Below, piece by piece: positions 51,122 to 61,613 of a stretch of 64,000 bases of DNA. The position numbers and the translations under genes are program-made. The notes beneath the pieces were generated by a model. The model saw only the letters and a list, made by a program, of their open reading frames with translations. It searched no databases and was not told where the DNA came from. Within the stretch, counting starts at the first letter, position 1, and the number at the start of each line of letters is the position of its first letter. The DNA comes from Polynucleobacter meluiroseus (lineage in GTDB: Bacteria > Pseudomonadota > Gammaproteobacteria > Burkholderiales > Burkholderiaceae), in the NCBI GenBank assembly GCA_945901245.1, contig CAMDKY010000001.1, positions 47,108-111,107 on the forward strand, written 5' to 3'.

Positions 51122-52810
51122 ATGACTTTTTTAAATGAAAACCACACTGGGTCAACTGACTCGCATATTGATGTTCCTGCAGGCGAAAAAGTAACGGTAT
51201 CTGTCGTTACTTCCAGCGCCAATGCCTTTGCATCGTTTGGCTTAGCAGCCCCTCTCTTACAAAACGTGGCTGAATTGGGTTTTACCCAAGCCACTCCAGT
51301 GCAAGCACAGGTTATTCCTGCGGCGATGGCTGGCGGCGACCTCTTGGTCAGCAGCCAAACCGGTAGCGGCAAAACCGCTGCCTTTTTACTACCCCTCTTA
51401 AATAAACTGATCGCCAGCAACCCGGGTAATTCACCGGTTCCTGGCCGCGCACAACCAAGCGTCTTAGTTTTGTGCCCTACCCGTGAACTAGCCCAACAGG
51501 TGGCTGCTGATGCTATTAATTTGGCGCGTGGCCTCAAAGGCATTCGCATTGCAACCGTCATGGGCGGCATGCCTTACGGCAAGCAAATCCAAGCACTCAA
51601 AGGTGCACTGCTCGTCGTTGCAACTCCAGGTCGTTTACTGGATCTGAGCGACAGCCGTGCCATTCGCCTGGATGACGTCAAGCAACTGGTGATTGATGAA
51701 GCCGACCGCATGTTAGACATGGGTTTTGCAGATGACCTCGAGGCCATTGATCAGCGTTGCAAGCAACGGTCGCAGACCCTGATGTTCTCGGCGACCTTTG
51801 CGCCTAAAGTGATGTCCTTGGCTACCCAATTGACCAATGATGCAAAGCGTATTGAGCTTGCGCAAGCTGGTGACGTGCATTCCAACATTGAGCAGAAATT
51901 GCATTGGGCCGACAACATGGCACACAAGCACCGCTTGTTAGAGCACCTCTTAACTGATCCTACCGTTGACCAAGCAGTGGTGTTTGCCAGCACCCAAGTG
52001 GAAAGCGAAAAGATTGCGGATACCTTGCGTGCCAATGGTTACGAAGCAACGGCACTGCACGGCGCAATGCCCCAAGCGGTACGCATGCGTCGCCTCGAAT
52101 CGCTACGTAAAGGCCACACCAAGATTTTGGTTGCCACTGACGTTGCCGCGCGTGGCATTGATGTGCCCCGCATCAGTCACGTGATTAACTTTGGTTTACC
52201 AATGAAGCCAGAGGACTATACCCACCGCATCGGTCGTACAGGTCGTGCTGGTCGTAACGGTATTGCTATTACCTTAGTGGAGCATCGCGATCGTGCCAAG
52301 ATTCGGAACATCGAACGCTTTACCCAGCAAGACATCGTTGCCTCCGTGATTCCGGGTTTGGAGCCACAAGCCAAGCCCAGCTTTAATGGTGGTGCACGTC
52401 CTGGTAGCCGCTCAGGTGGTCGTCCTGGCGCGCGTTCCGACTCGCGTCCTGGTAACCGTTCAGGTGGTCGTTTTGAGTCCCGTTCGGGTGGCAGTCATTT
52501 TGAGCAACGCAGTGGTGGCGATTCCCGTCCAGCGCCGCGCTTTGATTCCAAACCATCTGGTAGCTATTCTGGTGATTCACGTCCTACCGGTCGCTTTGAT
52601 TCCAAACCATCTGGTTTCTCAGGCGACTCCCGTCCTGCCAATCGTTTTGATTCCAAGCCGGCTGGAGCACGTTCAGGCGATTCACGTCCTACCGGTCGCT
52701 TTGATTCCAAACCAGCAGGTGCTCGCTCGGGCGATTCACGCCCAACCGGTCCCCGCTTTGGTAAGCCAAAAGCAGCGGGAAGCCAACGGAGATCCTTCGG
52801 CGGCAATTAA
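51122..52810 (+). CDS. DEAD-box ATP-dependent RNA helicase (RhlE-like) with repetitive RGG-type tail
   Basis: LLVSSQTGSGKTAAFLLPLL, VIDEADRMLDMGF, MFSATF, HRIGRTGRAGRNG; C-terminal Gly/Ser/Arg/Asp repeats. Confidence 0.95.
   Translation: MTFLNENHTGSTDSHIDVPAGEKVTVSVVTSSANAFASFGLAAPLLQNVAELGFTQATPVQAQVIPAAMAGGDLLVSSQTGSGKTAAFLLPLLNKLIASNPGNSPVPGRAQPSVLVLCPTRELAQQVAADAINLARGLKGIRIATVMGGMPYGKQIQALKGALLVVATPGRLLDLSDSRAIRLDDVKQLVIDEADRMLDMGFADDLEAIDQRCKQRSQTLMFSATFAPKVMSLATQLTNDAKRIELAQAGDVHSNIEQKLHWADNMAHKHRLLEHLLTDPTVDQAVVFASTQVESEKIADTLRANGYEATALHGAMPQAVRMRRLESLRKGHTKILVATDVAARGIDVPRISHVINFGLPMKPEDYTHRIGRTGRAGRNGIAITLVEHRDRAKIRNIERFTQQDIVASVIPGLEPQAKPSFNGGARPGSRSGGRPGARSDSRPGNRSGGRFESRSGGSHFEQRSGGDSRPAPRFDSKPSGSYSGDSRPTGRFDSKPSGFSGDSRPANRFDSKPAGARSGDSRPTGRFDSKPAGARSGDSRPTGPRFGKPKAAGSQRRSFGGN
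52517..52745 (+). repeat. 54-nt in-frame tandem repeats in the helicase tail (about 4.5 imperfect units)
   Basis: Units begin at 52517, 52571 (51 nt), 52622, 52676, 52730; consensus GGCGATTCACGTCCTACCGGTCGCTTTGATTCCAAACCAGCAGGTGCTCGCTCG = GDSRPTGRFDSKPAGARS. Confidence 0.85.
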
Positions 52811-52812
52811 GT

Positions 52813-53373
52813 ATGCAGCACCGAAATCGCCTCCGTTCTGTTTGGAATCGAGTCGGTTCCGGTGCGATTCACCTTGCGCCACGGCAGTTGCAAACGTGGC
52901 TAAGCGATACCGGTTCCTTAACGCGCAAACTCGAAGCGGCGTTTGAAAGTCGCATCGAGGTGCTGGTGTTAGCCGACCGTCTTCAAACCATCCATAGCGA
53001 CGAAAGTCGCTTTTTTCATGGTCGAATCAAACGCTGCCGTGTACGCGAAGTCCTCTTACTGATTGACGGGCAGTCCATCGTCATTGCACGCAGCATTATC
53101 CCCACGTCCACGGCAAGCGGTAGTAATCACGCCATTCTGAAATTAGGCACAAAGCCGCTCGGCGCGGTTTTGTTTCAGGGTCGCAATCGCAATCGACTCA
53201 AAGTCCATCGCGAGATTACGCAGTTGGATCGTCGCCATCCCTTATGGAAATACTGTCAGCGTCGTTATCCTGAAATGCCAAGCGGCTCATGGGCCAGAAG
53301 AACCCTTTATCACCTCAAGGGGCATCCCTTATTGGTTAACGAGGTTTTTTTAACGCTGCCTCCAACCAAGTAA
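52813..53373 (+). CDS. ubiC: Chorismate-pyruvate lyase
   Basis: LQTWLSDTGSLTRKLEAAF...FFHGRIKRCRVREVLLLIDGQSIVIARSIIP...KPLGAVLFQ. Confidence 0.85.
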   Translation: MQHRNRLRSVWNRVGSGAIHLAPRQLQTWLSDTGSLTRKLEAAFESRIEVLVLADRLQTIHSDESRFFHGRIKRCRVREVLLLIDGQSIVIARSIIPTSTASGSNHAILKLGTKPLGAVLFQGRNRNRLKVHREITQLDRRHPLWKYCQRRYPEMPSGSWARRTLYHLKGHPLLVNEVFLTLPPTK

Positions 53374-54184
53374 CCGTAGCCTGAACTAAAGCAGCATCAC
53401 CGGAGTGGCACTCCTTTACAGCCCCAAATCCAATCTCGTTGGCACTGCGGGCTATGTTGTGATGTGGGCACAGTGCGCGTGCATTGGCTAGATAATCTTG
53501 GCGACCCTGCTGTTTTAAAACAGCACCCAAATGCCGAACTGCTTCAGATGAGGTGAGAATCCACAGGGCATCATCCGTATTGGCATTGAGTACTTTCTCC
53601 CACTGCGGACTAGACTCGCTTAGCGGTATGCGCGAGTACACCGCAATTGCCTCAACCTGCGCTCCAGCCGCTTGCAGTTGATCTGCTAGCCACTCGCGGC
53701 CACCATCGCCACGAAACAAGACTACCTTTAGGCCGGCCCAATTCGGAAAGCGGTCTTTAATTACGCTCCACAGCCCTTCCGAATCCGATTCAGCTAGATT
53801 GTGTGGCATCCATATTGGCGTCGGACTACCGGGCTCAATGCCAACGCCATGACGGTGTAAAGCATCGCGGCTACTTTGCCCCACTACACCAATTGGAATT
53901 ACTTTAGTAGCGATAGACTGCCAAGCATCCCCCAATAAGCGCATTGCACATTCGATGGCGTTAGGACTTACAAACACAGCAAGGTCTGCAGTTTGCAATG
54001 CGCTCTGAATGGCCGTGGGTAAATTGGAATCGGACTTTGGTGCAATCGTCAAAAGGGGCAATGGCACGATCGACTGAGGCTGCTGCGCTATCGGTAGTTC
54101 AGCGATTGCGTTTTGCAAGGCCTCGATTAACCCTATCGCTTGACCACTTGGCCGAGTGACAACAAGGGTAATGCTGGCTTTCAT
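53336..54184 (-). CDS. hemD: Uroporphyrinogen-III synthase
   Basis: VVTRPSGQAIGLIEAL...VFVSPNAIECAMRLL...ILTSSEAVRHLG; downstream of hemC. Confidence 0.88.
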   Translation of the reverse strand: MKASITLVVTRPSGQAIGLIEALQNAIAELPIAQQPQSIVPLPLLTIAPKSDSNLPTAIQSALQTADLAVFVSPNAIECAMRLLGDAWQSIATKVIPIGVVGQSSRDALHRHGVGIEPGSPTPIWMPHNLAESDSEGLWSVIKDRFPNWAGLKVVLFRGDGGREWLADQLQAAGAQVEAIAVYSRIPLSESSPQWEKVLNANTDDALWILTSSEAVRHLGAVLKQQGRQDYLANARALCPHHNIARSANEIGFGAVKECHSGDAALVQATVTWLEAALKKPR

Positions 54185-54189
54185 AAGGC

Positions 54190-55146
54190 TTACGGCAATA
54201 GCGCGCTGGCGCCTTGCGAAAGCAAATCCTGCGCAACAGCCAAGCCCAAGGCCTCTGCGTCAGCAACCGTCTTGATCTCGGCAGCAGCACTGGCCAAGCA
54301 GATTTGCGTACCATCCACACTGGCCACAAACGAGCGAATACCCAATTGAGTACCGTTCCATTGGCCGTGGGCTGCTAGTGGAACTTCACACGAACCGCCC
54401 AACTGCCTCGACACCATGCGCTCGGCCGAAACGGCAAGCAAAGTAGGCAGATCGTTGAGTGGCGCGAGCCAGGCATGCATATCCGCCCGATCACTGAGGG
54501 TTTCAATACCGAGGGCGCCCTGACCTGCTGCCGGAGTGTAGGGGTCAAGCGGTAAGAAGGCCTTAATACGACTCGCCAGTCCCAGGCGCTTTAAGCCAGC
54601 GGCAGCCAAGATAATCGCTTGGTATTCACCACGGTCCAATTTGCCCATGCGGGTGTCTAAGTTGCCACGCAAGGCCTGAATCTGTAGGTGCGGAAAATAT
54701 TTGCGTAGGATTGATTCTCGGCGCAGGCTCGATGTGCCGACAATGGCGCCCTGTGGCAGATCATCCAGTGAAGCGTAATCATTGGAAACAAAGGCATCGC
54801 GCGCGTCTTCTCGGCTCATGACGCAGGTTAAGGCAAAGCCATCCGGCATGATCATGGGCATGTCTTTGAGGGAGTGGACTGCTAAGTCGGCACGGCCATC
54901 GGCTAAAGCAGCCTCCAATTCCTTCACAAAAAGGCCCTTACCACCTACCTTGGATAGCGCACGGTCCAAAATTTGATCGCCGCGGGTGGTCATTCCTAAA
55001 ATCTCGACCTGGCAGTCGGGATACAGGGCTTTTAAGCAATCGCGCAGGTGCTCAGCCTGCCACATCGCCAGGCGGCTTTCTCGGGAAGCAATCACTAAAC
55101 GCGCTGGGGGGAGGGATAAAGGGGGAGAATTCGGTTGTTGGGACAT
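54190..55146 (-). CDS. hemC: Hydroxymethylbilane synthase
   Basis: [18 protein letters not shown]...[53 protein letters not shown]; start at [10 protein letters not shown]. Confidence 0.96.
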   Translation of the reverse strand: MSQQPNSPPLSLPPARLVIASRESRLAMWQAEHLRDCLKALYPDCQVEILGMTTRGDQILDRALSKVGGKGLFVKELEAALADGRADLAVHSLKDMPMIMPDGFALTCVMSREDARDAFVSNDYASLDDLPQGAIVGTSSLRRESILRKYFPHLQIQALRGNLDTRMGKLDRGEYQAIILAAAGLKRLGLASRIKAFLPLDPYTPAAGQGALGIETLSDRADMHAWLAPLNDLPTLLAVSAERMVSRQLGGSCEVPLAAHGQWNGTQLGIRSFVASVDGTQICLASAAAEIKTVADAEALGLAVAQDLLSQGASALLP

Positions 55147-55188
55147 AACATTTAAAATAGAGATGACTGACACCAATATACTGCCTTT

Positions 55189-56613
55189 ATGAGCTCCTCT
55201 AAAAATTCCCTCGCCAATAAGGCCCAAGCGTGGTCGGCGCGCTTTACCGAGCCAGTCGATGAACTGGTCCAGCGCTATACCGCCTCGATTGGGTTCGACC
55301 ACCGCTTTGCCTTGGTCGATATCGAGGGCTCTTTGGCCCACGCCGAAATGCTCGCCAGGCAAAAAATCATTAGCGCTGCGGATTTAGCGGACATTCAAAA
55401 AGGAATGGCCCAAATCAAAGGGGAAATCGAAGCTGGGCAGTTTGAGTGGCAATTGGCCCTAGAGGATGTTCACCTCAACATCGAGGCACGCCTAACTGCC
55501 TTGATTGGCGATGCCGGTAAACGCCTGCATACCGGCCGCTCACGCAATGACCAAGTCGCGACCGATTTGCGTTTATGGCTACGCAGCAACATTGACGAGA
55601 TTCAAGGCTCCTTAACGGCATTACGCTCCGCCTTACTGAATCTGGCAGAGACCCATGCAGCCACCATCATGCCGGGCCACACCCATTTACAGGTGGCTCA
55701 ACCAATTACCTTTGGCCATCACCTCATGGCCTATTTTGAAATGTTTAGCCGCGATGCCAGCCGCCTCGCTGATTGCCGCAAGCGCATGAATCGCCTGCCA
55801 TTGGGCGCTGCTGCCTTAGCTGGAACCAGCTACCCGATTGACCGCGAGTGGGTGGCGCAGAAGCTGGGCTTTGATGGCATCTGCACTAATTCCTTGGACG
55901 CCGTATCGGATCGGGATTTTGCGATTGAGTTTTGTGCCTTTTCGGCGACGCTGATGATGCACGTCTCGCGCCTATCGGAAGAGCTCATCTTATGGCTCAG
56001 TCCACGTTTTGGTTTTATTGATTTGCCTGACCGGTTTTGTACGGGCAGCTCCATCATGCCGCAAAAGAAAAATCCTGACGTGCCCGAACTGGCCCGCGGT
56101 AAAACCGGGCGCGTGTATGGTGATTTGATTGCCCTGCTTACCCTCATGAAAAGCCAGCCTTTGGCTTACAACAAAGATAATCAAGAGGACAAAGAACCCT
56201 TGTTTGATGCGGTCGATACCGTTCAAGATACCTTGCGTATTTTTGCCGACATGATTCCGCACATCGAAGTTCAGAAGGCAGTCATGCAAGCGGCAGCAGA
56301 AGAAGGCTTTGCTACCGCCACTGACTTGGCCGACTATTTAGTTAAAAAGGGCTTAGCCTTTCGGGACGCACATGAGGCGGTAGCCCATGCAGTCAAAGCC
56401 TGCGTGGGCCGGAAATGCACTCTAACGGACCTGAGCTTATCGGAGCTCCGCTTTGCCTGCGGTCTGGATGCTAGGCCTGATCTGATCAGCGAGGATGTCT
56501 TCCCCTTACTGACTGTGACTGGATCAGTACAGTCTCGCCAGCATCCCGGCGGCACAGCACCACAGCAAGTCTTGGCGGCTGTTCAGCGGGGCCGCGCCGA
56601 ACTCAAACTCTAG
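55189..56613 (+). CDS. argH: Argininosuccinate lyase
   Basis: [61 protein letters not shown]. Confidence 0.97.
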   Translation: MSSSKNSLANKAQAWSARFTEPVDELVQRYTASIGFDHRFALVDIEGSLAHAEMLARQKIISAADLADIQKGMAQIKGEIEAGQFEWQLALEDVHLNIEARLTALIGDAGKRLHTGRSRNDQVATDLRLWLRSNIDEIQGSLTALRSALLNLAETHAATIMPGHTHLQVAQPITFGHHLMAYFEMFSRDASRLADCRKRMNRLPLGAAALAGTSYPIDREWVAQKLGFDGICTNSLDAVSDRDFAIEFCAFSATLMMHVSRLSEELILWLSPRFGFIDLPDRFCTGSSIMPQKKNPDVPELARGKTGRVYGDLIALLTLMKSQPLAYNKDNQEDKEPLFDAVDTVQDTLRIFADMIPHIEVQKAVMQAAAEEGFATATDLADYLVKKGLAFRDAHEAVAHAVKACVGRKCTLTDLSLSELRFACGLDARPDLISEDVFPLLTVTGSVQSRQHPGGTAPQQVLAAVQRGRAELKL

Positions 56614-56637
56614 TTACCCCTTTTTTCAGGAACGGTG

Positions 56638-57189
56638 ATGGCTTTCTGGCAGCGCATCTCCTCTAGTATCGACAGCATCAATGCGTGGTTTGGGAAGGCT
56701 GCGAGTATCTTCATTTTGCTGTCCTGTGTGATTTCAGCAGGCAATGCGATCATGCGCTACGGCTTTGATCTCAGCGATAACTGGCCTTTGGAATTGCAAT
56801 GGTATTTATTTGCTGCGGCCGTGATGCTCGGCGCCTCTTATACCCTCAAGCGCAATGAGCATGTCCGAGTAGATCTGATTTACGCTCGTCTCTCGGAGCG
56901 AGGCCGCATCTGGGTGGATCTATTTGGTCTGAGCTTCTTTTTAATGCCAGCCTGCATCTTATTCGCCTGGCTATCCTGGACCTCCCTGTTCTACCCTTCA
57001 TTCTTATCCCTTGAACATTCGATTAATTCGGGTGGGCTCTTGCGCTACCCGATTAAGTTTGTCGTACCGATGGGATTTTTCATGCTGTGCTTGCAAGGTC
57101 TTTCTGAAATCATCAAGCGCATTGCATTACTGCAAGCCAATACACCTGATAGCCCTACCATTGCCGCTTACGAGAAGCCCAAACAATGA
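56638..57189 (+). CDS. dctQ: TRAP transporter small permease DctQ
   Basis: NAIMRYGFDLSDNWPLELQWYLFAAAVMLGASYTLKRNEHVRVDLIY. Confidence 0.88.
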   Translation: MAFWQRISSSIDSINAWFGKAASIFILLSCVISAGNAIMRYGFDLSDNWPLELQWYLFAAAVMLGASYTLKRNEHVRVDLIYARLSERGRIWVDLFGLSFFLMPACILFAWLSWTSLFYPSFLSLEHSINSGGLLRYPIKFVVPMGFFMLCLQGLSEIIKRIALLQANTPDSPTIAAYEKPKQ

Positions 57190-58718
57190 TTGCCATGGAG
57201 TGGATGCCGCCCTTGATGTTTGCTGGCCTGATTGTTTTTATGTTGGTTGGCTTTCCAGTGGCATTTTCCTTGATGGCTGCCGGACTTTTCTTTGGCGCCA
57301 TTGCGATCAGCCAAGGCTTTTTTGATCTCGTCTTTTTACAGGCCATACCGCAGCGTATTTTTGGCGGCGTTTTAGCAAATGATTTATTGCTAGCCATTCC
57401 TTTCTTCACCTTTATGGGCGCCATTCTGGAGCGCTGTGGCCTTGCAGAAGAAATGCTCGAATCCATGAGTCAACTCTTTGGACGCATACGCGGCGGGCTG
57501 GGGTATTCGGTCATCATTGTGGGCTTTGTGCTGGGTGCTATTACGGGAACGGTTGCGGCGCAAGTCATTGCGATGGCCATGATTTCCTTGCCGATCATGA
57601 TCCGCTATGGCTACAACATGCGCTACGCTACTGGCGTATTGGCGGCTTCTGGCACGATTACCCAATTGGTGCCGCCCTCCCTCGTATTAATTGTGCTCGC
57701 CGATCAACTTAAAACACAAACTGGCAGCGCGGATGTGGGCAGTATGTACTTGGGCGCTTGGGGGCCATCTTTGATCCAGATTGGTCTTTTTGCTCTCTAT
57801 ACCTTTGTACTCACCCGCCTCAAACCAGACTGGCTACCAGCAGCACCACTCGGTGATGTGCAAACCGATGGCTGGCTGCTGTGGAAAAAATGTTTATTGG
57901 GCATCATTCCATCTGCGGTTTTAATCTTTTTAGTCTTGGGCACTATCTTGCTTGGCATTGCCACACCTACAGAATCAGGTGCCATGGGCGCTATGGGGGC
58001 TCTGTTACTAGCTTGGCTGCGGCGCGCCAAGATTGCTAATCTCAAAAAACAAATTACCGAGTCCTATCAAAACACCATGCGCCTCACCTCCATGGTGATC
58101 TTTATCTTGATCGGCTCCACCTGCTTCTCGGTAGTCTTTCAGGGAGTGGATGGCGGCGTATGGGTAGAGCATCTCTTTGCCGATATTCCCGGCGGCTGGA
58201 TTGGCTTCTTGATTGTGGTGAATATCCTCGTCTTTTTCTTGGCCTTCTTTTTGGATTTCTTTGAGATTGCCTTCATCATCGTCCCTTTACTCGCGCCCGT
58301 TGCTGAAAAAATGCTCGCGCCGGTTTTGCTCGAGGCCATGGGCGGCAATCTGCAGGCTGCTGGCAATGCAGCCCTGGTGTGGTTTGGCGTCATGCTCTGC
58401 GTCAATATGCAAACCTCCTTCATGCACCCGCCCTTTGGCTTTGCCCTGTTTTATCTTCGTGGGGTTGCGCCCAAAGAGGTCAAGAGCAGTGACATCTACT
58501 GGGGCGCTCTGCCCTGGGTTGGCTTGCAACTCATCATGGTTGGTTTGGTCATTGCCTTTCCAGCGCTGGTCACCGCGTTTCTAGATAAGCCTCCACCGGT
58601 TGCGATGAGTCAAGAGTTTGACTTTACAGGCGGGCAAAGTGCCGAGGGAGATCAGGTCTCGCCCAAAGCAGATGAGGATGCGCCAGTCCGCTTTGAGCTT
58701 GAAAAACCCAGCCGATAA
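57186..58718 (+). CDS. dctM: TRAP transporter large permease DctM
   Basis: Many TM segments; MLVGFPVAFSLMAAGLFFGA; GTITQLVPPSLVLIVLADQ; ATPTESGAMGAMGALLLAW. Confidence 0.93.
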   Translation: MIAMEWMPPLMFAGLIVFMLVGFPVAFSLMAAGLFFGAIAISQGFFDLVFLQAIPQRIFGGVLANDLLLAIPFFTFMGAILERCGLAEEMLESMSQLFGRIRGGLGYSVIIVGFVLGAITGTVAAQVIAMAMISLPIMIRYGYNMRYATGVLAASGTITQLVPPSLVLIVLADQLKTQTGSADVGSMYLGAWGPSLIQIGLFALYTFVLTRLKPDWLPAAPLGDVQTDGWLLWKKCLLGIIPSAVLIFLVLGTILLGIATPTESGAMGAMGALLLAWLRRAKIANLKKQITESYQNTMRLTSMVIFILIGSTCFSVVFQGVDGGVWVEHLFADIPGGWIGFLIVVNILVFFLAFFLDFFEIAFIIVPLLAPVAEKMLAPVLLEAMGGNLQAAGNAALVWFGVMLCVNMQTSFMHPPFGFALFYLRGVAPKEVKSSDIYWGALPWVGLQLIMVGLVIAFPALVTAFLDKPPPVAMSQEFDFTGGQSAEGDQVSPKADEDAPVRFELEKPSR

Positions 58719-58720
58719 TC

Positions 58721-60976
58721 TTATTTTTCTGAGCGCACGCAATCGACGTAGTATTCGCTGCGGCCATCCACCTCGGTCTTTACCAGGCCATGGATATCGG
58801 TCTCAAAGCCAGGAAACTGCGCATTAAAGTCGCGAGCAAAGTACAGATAGTCGACGATGCGTTTATTAAAACGCTCGCCTGGAATCAGCAAAGGAATGCC
58901 GGGTGGATACGGCGTCACCAGCATCGCGGTAACGCGCCCTTCGAGTTGATCCAATGGGACGCGATCGACTTTTTTGTGCGCCATCTGCGCCCATGCATCC
59001 GAGGGCATCATTGCCGGCACCATGTCGGAGGTGTACATCTCGGTCGTCATGCGTGCAACATCGCGGCCTTTGTAGAAAGCATGAATTTGCTGGCAAATAT
59101 CATTCAAGCCAACCCGCTCATAGCGTGGGTGCTTGGCCACAAACTCCGGCAACACTTTCCAGAGGGGTGCGTTTTTATCAAAGTGATCTTTAAATTGCTG
59201 CAACTCAGTAACTAAGGTATTCCAGCGACCCTTGGTAATACCAATGGTGAACATAATGAAGAAGGAATACAGTCCGCATTTTTCAACAATAATGCCGTGC
59301 TCAGCCAAATACTTGGTGACGATACTGGCAGGTATTCCAGTTGCGCCAAAGTTGCCTTCAATATCAAGACCCGGAGTCACAATGGTGGCCTTGATCGGGT
59401 CGAGCATATTGAAATCGCTTGCAAGCTTGCCAAAATCATGCCAGCTGGCGTTAGGCTCTAAAACCCAGTCACTGCGCTCACCAATGCCCTCTTCGGCCAA
59501 ATGATCGGGTCCCCAGACCTTAAACCACCAGTCAGAACCAAATTGCTCATCCACCTCGCGCATAGCCCTGCGGAAATCCATCGCCTCGGCAATCGACTCT
59601 TCCACTAAGGTAGTTCCGCCCGGAGCCTCCATCATGGCAGCCGACACATCGCATGACGCAATGATGGCGTACTGCGGGCTGGTGGAGGTGTGCATCAAAT
59701 ACGCTTCATTAAAGCAATCGCGATCGAGCTTATGCTCATCCGCATCTTGCACCAAGACTTGCGATGCTTGCGATAAGCCAGCCAACAGTTTGTGGGTGGA
59801 TTGGGTAGCAAACATCAAGCTTTTCTTCGTGCGCTTGCGGTCGGCACCGATGGCATGCATGTCCTTATAAAACGGATGGAAGGCCGCGTGCGGCAACCAT
59901 GCTTCATCGAAATGCAAGGAATCCACCCTACCGTCCAGCATGTCTTTAATCATTTCGACGTTGTAAATGATGCCGTCGTAGGTACTTTGCGTGAGGGTCA
60001 TCACGCGGGGTATTGCGTTCTTATCTTTGATAAAGGGATTGGCATCGATTTTCTTTTTGATGCTGGCCCACTCAAATTCCTCTTTTGGAATCGGGCCAAT
60101 AATGCCAAGATGGTTACGCGTTGGCATCAGGAAAATTGGAATAGCGCCCATCATCGTGATCGAATGAATTACCGATTTATGGCAATTGCGATCAACGATG
60201 ACAATGTCACCTGGGGCAACCGTCGAGTGCCAAACAATCTTATTGGACGTGGACGTGCCATTGGTCACAAAAAACAAGTGATCGGCATTGAAAATGCGCG
60301 CCGCATTACGCTCGCTGGCTAGTACTGGGCCGGTGTGGTCGAGTAACTGGCCTAATTCTTCAACGGCATTACAGACGTCGGCGCGCAGCATATTCTCACC
60401 AAAGAATTGATGGAACATTCGGCCCACCGGGCTTTTGAGGAAAGCAACGCCGCCCGAGTGACCTGGGCAATGCCAGGAATACGAGCCCTCAGAGGCGTAA
60501 TGCGTCAGGGCACGGAAGAAGGGAGGCGCCAACGAGTCGAGGTAGACCTTTGCCTCACGGATGATGTGGCGCGCTACAAACTCTGGCGTATCTTCATTCA
60601 TATGAATGAAGCCATGTAACTCGCGCAAAATATCATTGGGCATGTGGCGTGAGGTACGCGTCTCGCCATACAAGAAAATCGGAATGTCTTCATTGCGCTT
60701 ACGCACTTCAGCAACAAAGGCGCGCAGGTTATTTAACGCGGGTAAATCGTTGTCTTCGGTATCGCTGATGAATTCTTCATCGTCGATCGATAAAACAAAA
60801 CAGGAGGCGCGCGAGGCTTGCTGTGCGAACGACGTTAAGTCCCCGTAGCTGGTTAGGCCAATCACCTCGATGCCCTCGCCTTCGATGGCTAAAGCCAGAT
60901 CACGGATACCTGAACCTGAAATATTTTCAGAGCGAAAATCCTCATCAATAATGATGATTGGGAAACGAAATTTCAT
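58721..60976 (-). CDS. Arginine/lysine/ornithine decarboxylase (fold type I, with receiver-like N-domain)
   Basis: LHFDEAWLPHAAFHPFY, FATQSTHKLLAGLSQASQVLVQ PLP-lysine motif, SWHCPGHSGGVAF; start at MKFRFPIIIIDED. Confidence 0.93.
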   Translation of the reverse strand: MKFRFPIIIIDEDFRSENISGSGIRDLALAIEGEGIEVIGLTSYGDLTSFAQQASRASCFVLSIDDEEFISDTEDNDLPALNNLRAFVAEVRKRNEDIPIFLYGETRTSRHMPNDILRELHGFIHMNEDTPEFVARHIIREAKVYLDSLAPPFFRALTHYASEGSYSWHCPGHSGGVAFLKSPVGRMFHQFFGENMLRADVCNAVEELGQLLDHTGPVLASERNAARIFNADHLFFVTNGTSTSNKIVWHSTVAPGDIVIVDRNCHKSVIHSITMMGAIPIFLMPTRNHLGIIGPIPKEEFEWASIKKKIDANPFIKDKNAIPRVMTLTQSTYDGIIYNVEMIKDMLDGRVDSLHFDEAWLPHAAFHPFYKDMHAIGADRKRTKKSLMFATQSTHKLLAGLSQASQVLVQDADEHKLDRDCFNEAYLMHTSTSPQYAIIASCDVSAAMMEAPGGTTLVEESIAEAMDFRRAMREVDEQFGSDWWFKVWGPDHLAEEGIGERSDWVLEPNASWHDFGKLASDFNMLDPIKATIVTPGLDIEGNFGATGIPASIVTKYLAEHGIIVEKCGLYSFFIMFTIGITKGRWNTLVTELQQFKDHFDKNAPLWKVLPEFVAKHPRYERVGLNDICQQIHAFYKGRDVARMTTEMYTSDMVPAMMPSDAWAQMAHKKVDRVPLDQLEGRVTAMLVTPYPPGIPLLIPGERFNKRIVDYLYFARDFNAQFPGFETDIHGLVKTEVDGRSEYYVDCVRSEK

Positions 60977-61005
60977 GTGTGCCTTTGGAAAATTGCGAAA
61001 TGCAA

Positions 61006-61572
61006 TTAGGTCTTGGGTAGCGTAACGCCCTGCTGCCCTTGGTACTTGCCGCCGCGGTCCTTGTACGAGGTGCCGCAAACTTCATCGCTTTCAAAAAAGA
61101 GAACTTGAGCACAGCCCTCGCCTGCATAGATTTTGGCTGGCAATGGCGTTGTGTTTGAAAACTCGAGAGTGACATAGCCCTCCCACTCAGGCTCAAATGG
61201 CGTGACATTCACAATAATGCCGCAGCGCGCATAGGTGCTCTTACCAACGCAGATCGTCAAAACACTGCGTGGGATTTTGAAGTATTCGACCGTACGTGCT
61301 AAGGCGAAGGAGTTGGGCGGAATAATGCACACATCCCCCTGAAAATCCACAAAGGATTTTTCATCGAAATGCTTCGGGTCCACAATCGTGCTGTTAATGT
61401 TCGTGAAGATCTTGAATTCGTTCGCACAGCGAATGTCATAACCGTAGCTCGAGGTACCGTAGCTCACGATTTTTTGTCCAGTGGCGTCTTGGCGGATTTG
61501 GCCGGGCTCAAACGGGCTGATCATGCCCTGTTCAGCCATACGGCGGATCCAGTGGTCGGATTTAATAGTCAT
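61006..61572 (-). CDS. dcd: dCTP deaminase
   Basis: [27 protein letters not shown]...[20 protein letters not shown]...[45 protein letters not shown]. Confidence 0.96.
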   Translation of the reverse strand: MTIKSDHWIRRMAEQGMISPFEPGQIRQDATGQKIVSYGTSSYGYDIRCANEFKIFTNINSTIVDPKHFDEKSFVDFQGDVCIIPPNSFALARTVEYFKIPRSVLTICVGKSTYARCGIIVNVTPFEPEWEGYVTLEFSNTTPLPAKIYAGEGCAQVLFFESDEVCGTSYKDRGGKYQGQQGVTLPKT

Positions 61573-61613
61573 GGCGGAATTGTAAAACCAACCTGGCCTG
61601 CAAGACCATCTAT

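Noticed and set aside
52386-52946. 186-aa plus-strand ORF and 80-aa minus-strand ORF (52564..52806) overlapping the helicase tail
   Set aside because: Repetitive out-of-frame readings of the 54-nt helicase repeats; the main frame has clear DEAD-box motifs and the ubiC start overlaps the end
59792-60322. 176-aa plus-strand ORF antisense to the decarboxylase gene
   Set aside because: Entirely inside a well-supported conserved gene; no recognisable motifs
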